In this document: positions 32,988 to 41,102 of the stretch, piece after piece
How positions within the stretch are numbered: the stretch's first letter is position 1
How the letters are laid out: every line of letters starts with the position of its first letter
NCBI GenBank assembly: GCA_028868545.1
Contig: JAGWUF010000014.1
Span: 1-51,043 of the forward strand
Direction of reading: 5' to 3'
From: Lysobacteraceae bacterium
GTDB lineage: Bacteria; Pseudomonadota; Gammaproteobacteria; Xanthomonadales; Xanthomonadaceae
DNA length: 51,043 nucleotides
Notes under the pieces: generated by a model
Database searches by the model: none
Seen by the model: the letters and a program-made list of their open reading frames with translations, nothing else
Told to the model about the DNA's origin: nothing
Program-made: the position numbers and the translations under genes

Positions 32988-34649
32988 ATGCGCGCCATGA
33001 CCCGTTCCCAACGCGACATCTGGCTGTTCTGGCTGTTTGCCCTGCTGATCCTGGCCACCGGGCTGGGCCTGCGCGATCCGTGGCCGGCCGACGAGCCGCG
33101 CTTCGCGCTGGCCGCGCGGCAGATGGTGGAAAGCGGCCAGTGGCTGTTCCCGATGCGCGGCAGCGAGCTGTATTCGGACAAGCCGCCGCTGTTCATGTGG
33201 CTGCAAGCGGCGCTGCTGTGGGCCACCGGCAACCTGCGCATCGCCTTTTTGCTGCCCTCGCTGCTGGCGGCACTGGGCACGTTGTGGTGCGTGGTGGACC
33301 TGGGCGCACGGCTGTGGACGCGGCGGGTGGGTGTGCATGCCGGCTGGGCGGTATTGCTGACGCTTCAGTTCACGTTTCAGGCGAAGAAAGCGCAGATCGA
33401 CCCGCTGGTGGTGTTCTGGATCACCTTGTCCTGCTACGGCTTGTTGCGGCATGTCTGGAAGGGGCCGCACTGGCGGATGTGGGCGTTGGGCTGGGCGGCG
33501 GCGGGGCTGGGCACGATTACCAAGGGCGTGGGCTTCCTGTCGCTGCTGATCCTGCTGCCGGCGGCGATTGCGTCGCTGCGTGGCTGGGCGAACGTGCGCA
33601 TCCACGCCCGCGACCCGAAATTCTGGCTGGGCCCGCTGGCCTTCCTCGCCGCCTGCGGGGTGTGGCTGGTGCCGATGCTGATCGCCGCACTGGGCCAGCA
33701 CAGCGCCGCGTATGCCGCGTACGTGGATGACATCCTGCTGCGCCAGACCGTGACCCGTTATGCCAATTCCTGGCATCACGGCCAGCCGTGGTGGTACTTC
33801 ATCGAAGTGGCCCTGACCGCGTGGCTGCCCACCGTGCTGGTGCTGCCGTGGGCGCTGCCGGCGTGGCGCAAGCGCCTGCGTCGGCGCGATGCCCGCTATC
33901 TGATGCTGCTGGGCTTCGTGCTGCTGGTGTTCGTGTTCTTCAGCATCCCGTCCGGCAAGCGCGACATGTACATCCTGCCGGCGCTGCCGATGCTGGCGCT
34001 GGCGATCGCCCCGCTGCTGCCGGGACTGCTGCGCAAGGCCGGCCCACAACGGCTGTTGCTGGCATTCACCGTCGTTTTTTCGCTGGCGGCGCTGGCGGCG
34101 GGCCTGGCAATGCTGCTGGGCAACCCCGGCTTTGCCCGCAGCGCCATGCAGGGCCGCGAGGCCGGCGTGGCGGCTGGGCTGGCGTGGATGCTCATTGCCA
34201 GCGGCGGCTTCGGTGCGGGTGCCTGCCTGTGGTTCGGCCGCCGGCGCGCGCATGTCGCGTTGGTGGTGGTGCTGACCGCGCTGTGGCTGCTGTACTCGCT
34301 GGTCGGCGCGCCGCTGCTCAACGACGGCAGCTCCTCGCGCGGCCTGATGCGGAATGTCGGTGCGGCCATCGGCCCCGCAGCCGAATTGGGCCTGGTCGGC
34401 TGGCGCGAACAGCAACTGCTGATGGCCGATCGCCCCGCCACCGATTTCGGCTTCAAGCGCGAACCGGCCGACCAGTTCGTCGACGGCGTGCGTTGGCAGC
34501 AAGCGCAACCTGCAACGCGCTGGCTGCTGGTGGAACAGGGCGACGGCTTGCCGGCCTGCATCGACAAGGCCCGGGCGCGCGACATGGATGTGGCCAACGG
34601 GCGGCGCTGGTGGCTGCTGGGGGCGGCGGCGACGCGCGCGTGCCGGTGA
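32988..34649 (+). CDS. Membrane glycosyltransferase, GT39/ArnT-like
   Basis: This 553-residue integral membrane protein has around ten hydrophobic helices. The acidic catalytic motif ADEPRFALAARQM (near 34-46) and the SDKPPLFMWLQA motif (about 64-75) are typical of the PMT_2/ArnT superfamily. These enzymes use polyprenyl-phosphate sugars on the periplasmic face to decorate lipid A, other glycans or proteins. The gene trails rsmB by 15 bases and converges with a GT2 gene linked to LPS core synthesis, so lipid A or LPS modification is the likeliest role. The sugar and acceptor cannot be read from sequence. ATG 32988 is used; ATG 32997 is an alternative. Confidence 0.88.
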   Translation: MRAMTRSQRDIWLFWLFALLILATGLGLRDPWPADEPRFALAARQMVESGQWLFPMRGSELYSDKPPLFMWLQAALLWATGNLRIAFLLPSLLAALGTLWCVVDLGARLWTRRVGVHAGWAVLLTLQFTFQAKKAQIDPLVVFWITLSCYGLLRHVWKGPHWRMWALGWAAAGLGTITKGVGFLSLLILLPAAIASLRGWANVRIHARDPKFWLGPLAFLAACGVWLVPMLIAALGQHSAAYAAYVDDILLRQTVTRYANSWHHGQPWWYFIEVALTAWLPTVLVLPWALPAWRKRLRRRDARYLMLLGFVLLVFVFFSIPSGKRDMYILPALPMLALAIAPLLPGLLRKAGPQRLLLAFTVVFSLAALAAGLAMLLGNPGFARSAMQGREAGVAAGLAWMLIASGGFGAGACLWFGRRRAHVALVVVLTALWLLYSLVGAPLLNDGSSSRGLMRNVGAAIGPAAELGLVGWREQQLLMADRPATDFGFKREPADQFVDGVRWQQAQPATRWLLVEQGDGLPACIDKARARDMDVANGRRWWLLGAAATRACR

Positions 34650-34688
34650 TGCTGGTCTGCCAGCCCGCGCCCGCGCAGCCTGTTCGAA

Positions 34689-35459
34689 TCAATCCGCCTG
34701 GCGTCTGGCCGACCGCAGCAGGCGATACTTCAGCGCCGCATAGCGGGCATGCAGCCAGTGGAACTGCCAGGCGCGCGGGCCATCCAGCAACCCGCCGCGC
34801 AGCAGCAGGTTCTTCAGCAGGTAGGCAAGCGCGGCCAGGCTGCCGCGACCAGGCCAGGCCGTGCGTCCACGCGCCAGGTTGGCTTCGCTCGAAAGCCGTG
34901 CATAGCCTTGAAGCTTGCGCCAGTATTCATCGGCGCTGCGTGCGGTGTCGTGCTCCAGACGGATGCCGCTGCGCGCCACCCGCTGCCCATGGGTTTCCAG
35001 GTATTCGTGGACGGGTTGCAGGGCATGCCGCAGATGCTGGCGAAACAGGCGCTCCACCGGCTCCCTGGCAAAACTGCCGTGGGCCATGGCGTGGCCGAGA
35101 AAATGCGTTCGTCGTTGCAACTGCCAGACATCCGCGGTTTCGGCCTTCCCGGAAGCAAACAACGCCTGCACGCACATCTGGGCTTCCGGCAACAACCACT
35201 CATCGGCATCGAGCAGAATGACCCAGGGCTGGGTGGCAAGCGCGATGGCCGCGTTCTTCTGCGCGGCGAACCCCAGCCATTGCTGATGCTCGACGCGTGC
35301 ACCATTGGCGCGGGCAAGCGCCACGGTGCTGTCGGTCGAGCCGGAGTCGAGCACCACGATTTCACGACAGATCGAACGCAGGGAACCCAGGCAGCGTGCG
35401 ATGCGGTCGCCTTCGTTCTTCGTGATCACGATGCCGGACAGCGGGAGGGGTGGCTGCAT
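34689..35459 (-). CDS. GT2 glycosyltransferase, WaaE/KdtX-like (LPS core)
   Basis: The 256-residue GT-A enzyme starts GIVITKNEGDRIARCLGSL and continues IVVLDSGSTDSTVALA. The metal-binding motif is LLDADEWL (about 82-89), and HALQPVHEYLE lies in the acceptor half. This arrangement is the WaaE/KdtX family, known to add a glucose to the inner core of lipopolysaccharide in some enterics. There is no signal peptide, and a short amphipathic or hydrophobic C-terminal region may touch the membrane. It is divergent from a GT4 gene and convergent with the ArnT-like gene, within a small envelope-sugar cluster. The exact sugar is unknown. Confidence 0.88.
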   Translation of the reverse strand: MQPPLPLSGIVITKNEGDRIARCLGSLRSICREIVVLDSGSTDSTVALARANGARVEHQQWLGFAAQKNAAIALATQPWVILLDADEWLLPEAQMCVQALFASGKAETADVWQLQRRTHFLGHAMAHGSFAREPVERLFRQHLRHALQPVHEYLETHGQRVARSGIRLEHDTARSADEYWRKLQGYARLSSEANLARGRTAWPGRGSLAALAYLLKNLLLRGGLLDGPRAWQFHWLHARYAALKYRLLRSARRQAD

Positions 35460-35524
35460 GCAGAGGATTCGAGTGTCGGCACAGGGAGTATAAAGGCAGG
35501 CCGAATCAGGATGACGACACGCCC

Positions 35525-36535
35525 ATGCGCATCGCCCATTTGCTGTTGACCAGCCGGTTTGCCGGCAGCGAGCGGCATGCGTTGGAGTTGGCGGCGGCGC
35601 AGGCGGCGGCCGGGCACGCGGTCACCCTGGTGTTGCGCAAGGCGGCGGCGCAGCCACGGGCCGATGCCATTGCCCAGCGCGTGGATCCGAAGGTGAAGGT
35701 GGTGCTGGTACCGGATCTGTTTGCCGCCTGGCATGCCCGCCGCCTGTTGCAGCGCCTGCAGCCGGACGTGGCGCATGCACATCTGAGCAAGGCCTGTCAC
35801 GCCTTGCGCGGCCTGCGCGCGCCGGTGTTGCGGGTGGCCACGCTGCATATCCGCTACAAGCCGCGGCAGCACGCCACGCTGGACGGCCTCATCGCCATCG
35901 CGCCATGGCAGCTTCGGGCGGTGCCGGCCGAACTGCGGGCCCGCAGTGTGCAGATCGACAACTGGACGCTGCCGCGCGCGCCCGCCGCGGACGCACGGCA
36001 GCGACTGCGTGCGGCCCACGCGATCGACGATGGCACCGTACTGGTGGGGGCGCTGGGGCGGGTCGAGCGCAGCAAGGGGCTGGACGTGTTGATGGATGCC
36101 TTCCAGCGGGCCGCACTGCCCAATGCCCGGCTGGTGATCGTGGGGCAGGGGCGCGAATGGCGGCGCCTGCGTGCGCGGGCGGGCAAGGACGTGCTGATGC
36201 CGGGGTTTGCCGATGCTCCGCAGGACTGGCTGGCGGCCTTCGATCTGTTCGTCAGTGCGGCGCGCTCGGAACCGTTCGGGCTGGTCTTGCTGGAAGCGAT
36301 GCAGGCGGGGCTGCCGATCCTGGCCAGCGCCAGCGAGGGCGCCCGTCATCTGGCGGCCGAGATCGGCAACCCCTTGCTGCCGATCGACGATGTGCCCGCG
36401 TTGGCGGCCGCACTGGCTGCCGCCTGTGCCACGCCCCCGGCACGCCGGCACTATGCGCTGGAACGCTATCGCATCGGCAGCAAGCTGGTGGAGGTGGAGG
36501 CGTTCTATCGCGCCGGGCTGGCACGGCTGCGCTGA
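35525..36535 (+). CDS. GT4 glycosyltransferase (GT-B fold)
   Basis: The 336-residue protein starts MRIAHLLLTSRFAGSERHALELA, the usual acceptor-binding N-terminal domain with the GSERH loop. The nucleotide-sugar domain has VGALGRVERSKGLDVLMDAF and the EPFGLVLLEAMQAGLPILAS motif (the E-x7-E element of GT4). No membrane helix is seen. It probably adds a sugar to LPS core or another envelope glycan, judging by the GT2 and LpxL-type neighbours. ATG 35525 is chosen because the family sequence begins there; an upstream in-frame extension has no homologous character. An AGGAT lies before the start. Confidence 0.88.
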   Translation: MRIAHLLLTSRFAGSERHALELAAAQAAAGHAVTLVLRKAAAQPRADAIAQRVDPKVKVVLVPDLFAAWHARRLLQRLQPDVAHAHLSKACHALRGLRAPVLRVATLHIRYKPRQHATLDGLIAIAPWQLRAVPAELRARSVQIDNWTLPRAPAADARQRLRAAHAIDDGTVLVGALGRVERSKGLDVLMDAFQRAALPNARLVIVGQGREWRRLRARAGKDVLMPGFADAPQDWLAAFDLFVSAARSEPFGLVLLEAMQAGLPILASASEGARHLAAEIGNPLLPIDDVPALAAALAAACATPPARRHYALERYRIGSKLVEVEAFYRAGLARLR

Positions 36536-36550
36536 TCGGCCCTCACCGCA

Positions 36551-37471
36551 TCAGCGGTACAGATCCCAATACGGGTTTTCCTCACCACTGCCCTCGGGCC
36601 GCAGCGAATAGCGCTTGTAGGTCCATTGGTATTGGCTGAAATCACGCCGCGCCACCGCTTCCACCCCGGCATTGAGTGCCGCCACGGCCTGCACGATGTC
36701 GGCATCGGCGATGCCGGCTGGTGCCGGCACGACATGCAGCGCGAAGCGCGGTGCGCCATTGCCCGGCAGCCGCTGGCACCAGCAGAACAACACCTGCGCA
36801 TGGCTGCGCTGGGCCAGCCGCGACAGCAAGGTCATGGTCAGCGCGGGCTTGCCGAAAAACGGCGCGAACTCGCCTTCGCCGGCCTTGGGCTGCTGATCCG
36901 GCAGGATGCCGACCACACCGCCTTTCTGCAGGCGTTTGAGCAGGCTGCGCACACCGGATGCCTCGGCGCGCACCTGCTCCACCGCGCCATCCACATTCGC
37001 ACGCACGTGGCGCAGGAACGCTTCGCCGATGGCCGACTCCGGCGACCGGTACAGAATGGCCAGCGGCGTTTTTTTCGCCAGCCACTGGTTCAGCAATTCC
37101 CAGTTGCCCATGTGCGGCGCGGCCACGATCAGGCCGCGCGGGTCGGCCAAGGCGGCATCGAACAAATCTTCGCCGTGTATCTGCACGATGTCGGCCAGAT
37201 TGCGGGCGCTGGGCCGTGTCCACAGGCGCAAGGTTTCGAATGCCTGGCGGGTGGTGGTGCGCAGGATGACGCGCAGCAGCCGTTCACGCCCTTGTGCATC
37301 GAGATCCGGGCGGATCAATTCCAGATTGCGCCGGGCCACCCGTGCTTCCCGTGCATCGATGCGCCGCCACAGCCAGGCCAGACCATCGGCCAGCCACCGC
37401 AGCACGCCCCAGGGCAGGCGGGCGACCACCCATGCCAGGGCATACAGCAGCGTGGCGGCGAGGTGGTTCAT
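36551..37471 (-). CDS. Lipid A acyltransferase, LpxL/HtrB family
   Basis: The 306-residue enzyme has an N-terminal membrane anchor and the catalytic HX4E motif as HMGNWE (H120, E125). Downstream blocks typical of Kdo2-lipid A late acyltransferases are present (ILYRSPES, GGVVGILPDQQPKAGEGEFAPFFG). These enzymes transfer a secondary acyl chain to lipid A at the inner face of the inner membrane. The C-terminus KRYSLRPEG fits the family. LpxL or LpxM specificity is not distinguishable. It converges with the GT4 gene across 15 bases and is followed upstream by rdgC on the same strand. Confidence 0.9.
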   Translation of the reverse strand: MNHLAATLLYALAWVVARLPWGVLRWLADGLAWLWRRIDAREARVARRNLELIRPDLDAQGRERLLRVILRTTTRQAFETLRLWTRPSARNLADIVQIHGEDLFDAALADPRGLIVAAPHMGNWELLNQWLAKKTPLAILYRSPESAIGEAFLRHVRANVDGAVEQVRAEASGVRSLLKRLQKGGVVGILPDQQPKAGEGEFAPFFGKPALTMTLLSRLAQRSHAQVLFCWCQRLPGNGAPRFALHVVPAPAGIADADIVQAVAALNAGVEAVARRDFSQYQWTYKRYSLRPEGSGEENPYWDLYR

Positions 37472-37508
37472 GCGGGCGTGGCAGGGGCGCGATGGGTGTC
37501 GATGGCGC

Positions 37509-38411
37509 TCACTCCGCCTTGCTGAGCTTGAACGCGCTTTCCAGCACCGCGAACAGGCGCTTGAACTCGCCGGTCATCAGCGCGAAGCGGGCCTGCAGTT
37601 CGGCCACGATGTCGTCGTGTTCGGTGGACTCCATCTGGTCCACCGCGCCGTCCAGCAGCTTGAACTTGCGCACGATCAGGTCCTCGCCGATCACGAAGCT
37701 GACGTGGTCGTCCAGCACCAGCGCCAGCCGCGTGCACTGCTTGCCGGCCTCGAGGTGCTTGCCGATTTCCTCGCCCGACAGCTCCATGCGCTGGATCTTC
37801 ACCACCGCGCCGGTGTCGGTGGGGTCGCGCAGCTCGCATTCGTCGCCCAGCGCCAGCCCGTCGGGCAGCGCGTCGCCGGCCAGCCAGCCGGTGAGGATGG
37901 CGCGCGGTGCCACTTCCGCGTTCAGCGGCAGCGCCGGGAAGCTGCCCAGCGCGCGGCGCACTTCCGACACCACGCTTTCTGCCGACTTGCGCGAGGATGT
38001 GTCCACCGCGATCACGCCCAGCTGGCCGTCGAGCAGGGCATCGCTGCGCACCGGCCGTACGAAGGCGCGCGGCAGCAGTTCGGTGATCAGTTCGTCCTTC
38101 AGCCGCTTGCGGGTGCGGCCACCGGGCTTGCGGCCTTCCTTCTCCTCGATCGCGGCCAGCTTCTTCTGCAGCAGGTCGTTGACCACCGCGCCGGGCAGCA
38201 GCTTGTCCTCGCCGCCCACGGTGAGCCAGCGCGCGCCGTCGCACAGGTGCTGGAAGCCGTCGTGGTGTTGGCCCATCGGCGCAACGAAGCCGCGCGAGGA
38301 CAGCTCCAGCGGGCCGACCGGCTTGAGCGCGCATTCGGCCAGCTGCGGTTCGAGGTCGGCCAGGTCGAGGCTGGGTGCGAAGCGGAACAGGGTCAGGTTG
38401 CGAAAGAACAT
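37509..38411 (-). CDS. rdgC: Recombination-associated protein RdgC
   Basis: The 300-residue protein starts MFFRNLTLFRF, the characteristic N-terminus of RdgC. FVAPMGQ, GGEDKLLPGAVVNDLL and KRLKDELITELLPRAF also match the family. RdgC forms a ring-shaped dimer that binds duplex DNA and limits RecA action. ATG 38411 is fixed by the family N-terminus. ttcA lies immediately upstream on the same strand (11 bases between genes), so the two are probably one transcript. Longer in-frame upstream sequence is not homologous. Confidence 0.95.
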   Translation of the reverse strand: MFFRNLTLFRFAPSLDLADLEPQLAECALKPVGPLELSSRGFVAPMGQHHDGFQHLCDGARWLTVGGEDKLLPGAVVNDLLQKKLAAIEEKEGRKPGGRTRKRLKDELITELLPRAFVRPVRSDALLDGQLGVIAVDTSSRKSAESVVSEVRRALGSFPALPLNAEVAPRAILTGWLAGDALPDGLALGDECELRDPTDTGAVVKIQRMELSGEEIGKHLEAGKQCTRLALVLDDHVSFVIGEDLIVRKFKLLDGAVDQMESTEHDDIVAELQARFALMTGEFKRLFAVLESAFKLSKAE

Positions 38412-38422
38412 CAAGATTCCAA

Positions 38423-39370
38423 TCAGGATTTGAGGATGTCCAGCCCGTCGTGGTTGGCGATCGGGCGGGACGGCAGGGCGATGGGTTCGTGCTGCACCGG
38501 GGCGCCGGCCAGCCACGCATGCGCGTCGGGCAGCGCCGCGTCGCCGCGCTTGCCGAGCGCGAGGAAATCGAACAGCTTCGGGTCGGAGAGCTGCGAGGGG
38601 CGGATGTCGCCCAGCGCGCGCGCCATGGTTTCGATGCGCCCGGGCGTCTCCTTCTCCCACTGCGCCAGCATCTTCTTCACCTGCTTGCGCTGCAGGTTTT
38701 CCTGCGAGCCGCACAGGTTGCAGGGGATGATCGGGAAGCCCTTGGCCTCGGCATACGCCTCGATGTCGGCTTCGCGCACATAGGCCAGCGGGCGGATCAC
38801 CACGTGCTTGCCGTCGTCGCTTTGCAGCTTGGGCGGCATGCCGCTCAACTTGGCGTGGAAGAACAGGTTCAGGAAAAACGTGTTGACCAGGTCATCGCGA
38901 TGATGGCCCAGCGCGATCTTGGTGAAACCATTGGCCTCGGCGTAGCTGTACAGCGCGCCGCGGCGCAGCCGCGAGCACAGCGAGCACATGGTCTTGCCTG
39001 CCGGGATCACCCGGCTGACCACCGAGTAGGTGTCCTGTTCGAGGATGTGGAAATCCACCCCGATCGAACGCAGGTATTCCGGCAGGACGTGCTCGGGAAA
39101 GCCCGGCTGTTTCTGATCCAGATTCACCGCCGTGATGCTGAACTCGACCGGCGCTTTTTTCTGCAATTGCAGCAGCACGTCCAGCATCGTGTAGCTGTCC
39201 TTGCCGCCGGACAGGCAGACCATCACCTTGTCGCCATCCTCGATCATGCCGAAATCGGCGATCGCACGGCCGACCTGGTGGCGCAGGCGCTTGGCCAGCC
39301 TGTCGGCTTCGTGCTTGTGGCGCGGGGCCTCGGCGGTGGCGGTGGTGGAAGGGGGGGCGGAAGTGTGCAT
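38423..39370 (-). CDS. ttcA: tRNA 2-thiocytidine synthetase TtcA
   Basis: The 315-residue protein makes 2-thiocytidine at position 32 of tRNA. The ATP PP-loop is CLSGGKDS (52-59). The iron-sulfur Cys motif CSLC (C129, C132) is found with a second pair, CNLC (C217, C220), giving the expected cluster ligands. [17 protein letters not shown] is another family block. The first 20 residues are a variable Ala/Thr/Pro-rich lead, as is common. It is followed by rdgC on the same strand and is divergent from a small DUF465 gene across 54 bases. Confidence 0.96.
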   Translation of the reverse strand: MHTSAPPSTTATAEAPRHKHEADRLAKRLRHQVGRAIADFGMIEDGDKVMVCLSGGKDSYTMLDVLLQLQKKAPVEFSITAVNLDQKQPGFPEHVLPEYLRSIGVDFHILEQDTYSVVSRVIPAGKTMCSLCSRLRRGALYSYAEANGFTKIALGHHRDDLVNTFFLNLFFHAKLSGMPPKLQSDDGKHVVIRPLAYVREADIEAYAEAKGFPIIPCNLCGSQENLQRKQVKKMLAQWEKETPGRIETMARALGDIRPSQLSDPKLFDFLALGKRGDAALPDAHAWLAGAPVQHEPIALPSRPIANHDGLDILKS

Positions 39371-39424
39371 GATCCCGCCATTTTACCTGCCGTCGGGCGC
39401 CTGCCGGCGCGCTATGCTCGCGCC

Positions 39425-39643
39425 ATGAGCCAGCCCTTGAATCCGGCAGAACTGTCCCGCCTGTCCCAGCGCATGACCGTGCTGCGGCAGGAGCATCGCG
39501 ATCTGGATGAGGCCATCGCCCGCCTGCAGGACGACATGCGCGCCGACGAACTGATGCTCAAGCGCTTCAAGAAGCGCAAATTGCTGCTGAAAGACCAGAT
39601 CGCCTGGATCGAGAATGCCCTGATCCCCGACGAACCGGCCTGA
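39425..39643 (+). CDS. YdcH-family (DUF465) small coiled-coil protein
   Basis: The 72-residue protein is almost wholly helical. LSRLSQRMTVLRQEHRDLDEAIARLQ forms one coil arm, and DELMLKRFKKRKLLLKDQIAWIENAL forms the second. The KRFKKRKLLLKDQI block with its basic turn is the DUF465/YdcH signature. The role is unknown; such proteins are cytoplasmic and often dimeric. ATG 39425 gives the family length; in-frame upstream sequence is not family-like. It converges with cfa with only seven bases between them. Confidence 0.88.
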   Translation: MSQPLNPAELSRLSQRMTVLRQEHRDLDEAIARLQDDMRADELMLKRFKKRKLLLKDQIAWIENALIPDEPA

Positions 39644-39650
39644 GGCGCCT

Positions 39651-40832
39651 TCAGCTGGGTCGCCGCCAGCCGCCGCGCACGCCGTCCTTCGACAGCAGCC
39701 ATTGCCACAGCTGCAGGTCGCGCGCGCGGAAGGCGCCGGCGCAGCTGAGCAGGTAGTAGCGCCAGGTGCGATGGAAGGTTTCGCCGAGCTGCGCGGCGAA
39801 ACGCGGCCACGCCGCCTCGAAGTTGGCGTGCCAGGCCATCAGGGTCGGGTCGTAGTTGGCGCCGAAGTTGTGCAGGTCCTCGCACACGAACAGGCCGTCC
39901 AGCGCGTCGCCGACCTGGCCGATCGAGGGCAGGTCGCCGTTCGGGAACACGTGGCGGTCGATCCAGCGATCCGGCACCGAGTCGCGGCGGTTCTTGCCGA
40001 TGCTGTGCAGCAGCACCAGGCCGTCGTCGCGCAGGCAGCGATGGGCGACCGCCATGAATTCGCGATGGTTGCGGTGGCCGACGTGCTCGAACATGCCGAT
40101 GCTGGCGATGCGGTCGACCGCGCCGCCGAGCGCGTCCGCGTCGAGTTCACGGTAGTCCTGCAACCGGAACTCCAGCGGCAGCCGCGCGTACCGTTCCCGC
40201 GCGAACGCGGCCTGTTCCTTCGACACCGTCACGCCGATGCCGTGCACGCCGTAGTGTTCGGCGGCGAAGCCCATCAGGCTGCCCCAGCCGCAGCCGATGT
40301 CGAGCAGGCGCATCCCCGGCTGCAGGCCGAGCTTGCGGCAGGCCAGGTCGAGCTTGGCTTCCTGCGCCTGCGCCAGGTCGCGCGCGCCGCCCTGCCAGTA
40401 CCCGCAGGAATAGGCCAGGCGCGGATCCAGCATCGCCGCGTAGAACGCGTTGCCGAGGTCGTAATGCGCCTTGCCGACCTGCCAGGCGCGGCGCCGGCTC
40501 TGGCGATTGAACAGCCTGACCTGCAGCGCCTGCCAGGCCGCCTGCGCGGGATGCACTTCGCGGTCGAGGTGGGCGCGCAGCAGGCGGTCGAAGAACATGT
40601 CCAGCCGCTCGCAGTCCCAGGCGCCGGCCATGTAGGCCTCGCCGAGGCCGAGGTTGCCTTCGGCCAGCGCGCGGTCGAGCGCGGCCGCATCGTGCAGGCG
40701 CATGTCCCAGGGGCGGTCGCCGTCGATGCGGATGTCGGCACGGCCGAGCAGGCCCGCCACCCACTGCCGCGGGGCGGTGTCGAGAACCGCCGCGCCTTCC
40801 GGCGCGACCGGCGGGTGGATGGAGGCGGCCAT
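39651..40832 (-). CDS. cfa: Cyclopropane-fatty-acyl-phospholipid synthase
   Basis: The 393-residue enzyme adds a methylene group from S-adenosylmethionine to unsaturated phospholipid acyl chains. It follows the E. coli protein along its whole length: LGLGEAYMAGAWDCERLDMFF, HYDLGNAFYAAMLDP, YSCGYW (C143, bicarbonate site), the SAM loop LLDIGCGWGSL (176-186), GMFEHVGHRNH, and CAGAFRARDLQLWQW at the end. ATG 40832 is chosen by length; the frame runs on upstream without family similarity. The 270-base region upstream is shared with the lipoprotein gene on the other strand. In other bacteria cfa is a stationary-phase gene; no specific control site is seen here. Confidence 0.95.
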   Translation of the reverse strand: MAASIHPPVAPEGAAVLDTAPRQWVAGLLGRADIRIDGDRPWDMRLHDAAALDRALAEGNLGLGEAYMAGAWDCERLDMFFDRLLRAHLDREVHPAQAAWQALQVRLFNRQSRRRAWQVGKAHYDLGNAFYAAMLDPRLAYSCGYWQGGARDLAQAQEAKLDLACRKLGLQPGMRLLDIGCGWGSLMGFAAEHYGVHGIGVTVSKEQAAFARERYARLPLEFRLQDYRELDADALGGAVDRIASIGMFEHVGHRNHREFMAVAHRCLRDDGLVLLHSIGKNRRDSVPDRWIDRHVFPNGDLPSIGQVGDALDGLFVCEDLHNFGANYDPTLMAWHANFEAAWPRFAAQLGETFHRTWRYYLLSCAGAFRARDLQLWQWLLSKDGVRGGWRRPS

Positions 40833-41005
40833 GGCTGCGGGACATCGGACTCGCGACCGATGGCGCAGGGTGGCACACCGGTTGTTATCACGATGGAAAA
40901 CGCCCCGGAGCGACGGCCTGGTGTCCGCTACCGCCGCGGGCAGCCAGTGGCGCGGCCGTTCGCGTGCGAGAGCGCGATGCTTCAAGTCATTGATTTCATT
41001 GGGCG

Positions 41006-41022
41006 GTCATAAGTCGTCATAA
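41006..41022. repeat. Paired GTCATAA direct repeat upstream of the lipoprotein gene
   Basis: GTCATAA at 41006-41012 recurs at 41016-41022, a ten-base period (about one helical turn). The surrounding sequence is relatively AT-rich, lies between the divergent cfa and lipoprotein genes, and could be a regulator-binding site. A TTGATT at 40990 is nearby, but no correctly spaced -10 element was found. Confidence 0.4.
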
Positions 41023-41102
41023 CTGGTCAGACGCCGGGAACGACTGTTCCGGCGCCTTCCGCTACTGCTGCGGCCATCCATGTGACGCCACAGGAGTACG
41101 TC

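Noticed and set aside
34676-34695. GTTCGAATC resembling a tRNA T-loop
   Set aside because: The flanking bases do not form the T stem, and no acceptor, D or anticodon arms can be found in the preceding 70 bases.
39651-40985. Extended N-terminus of Cfa to 40985
   Set aside because: The added 51 residues are Arg-rich and unrelated to Cfa; ATG 40832 gives the family length and alignment.
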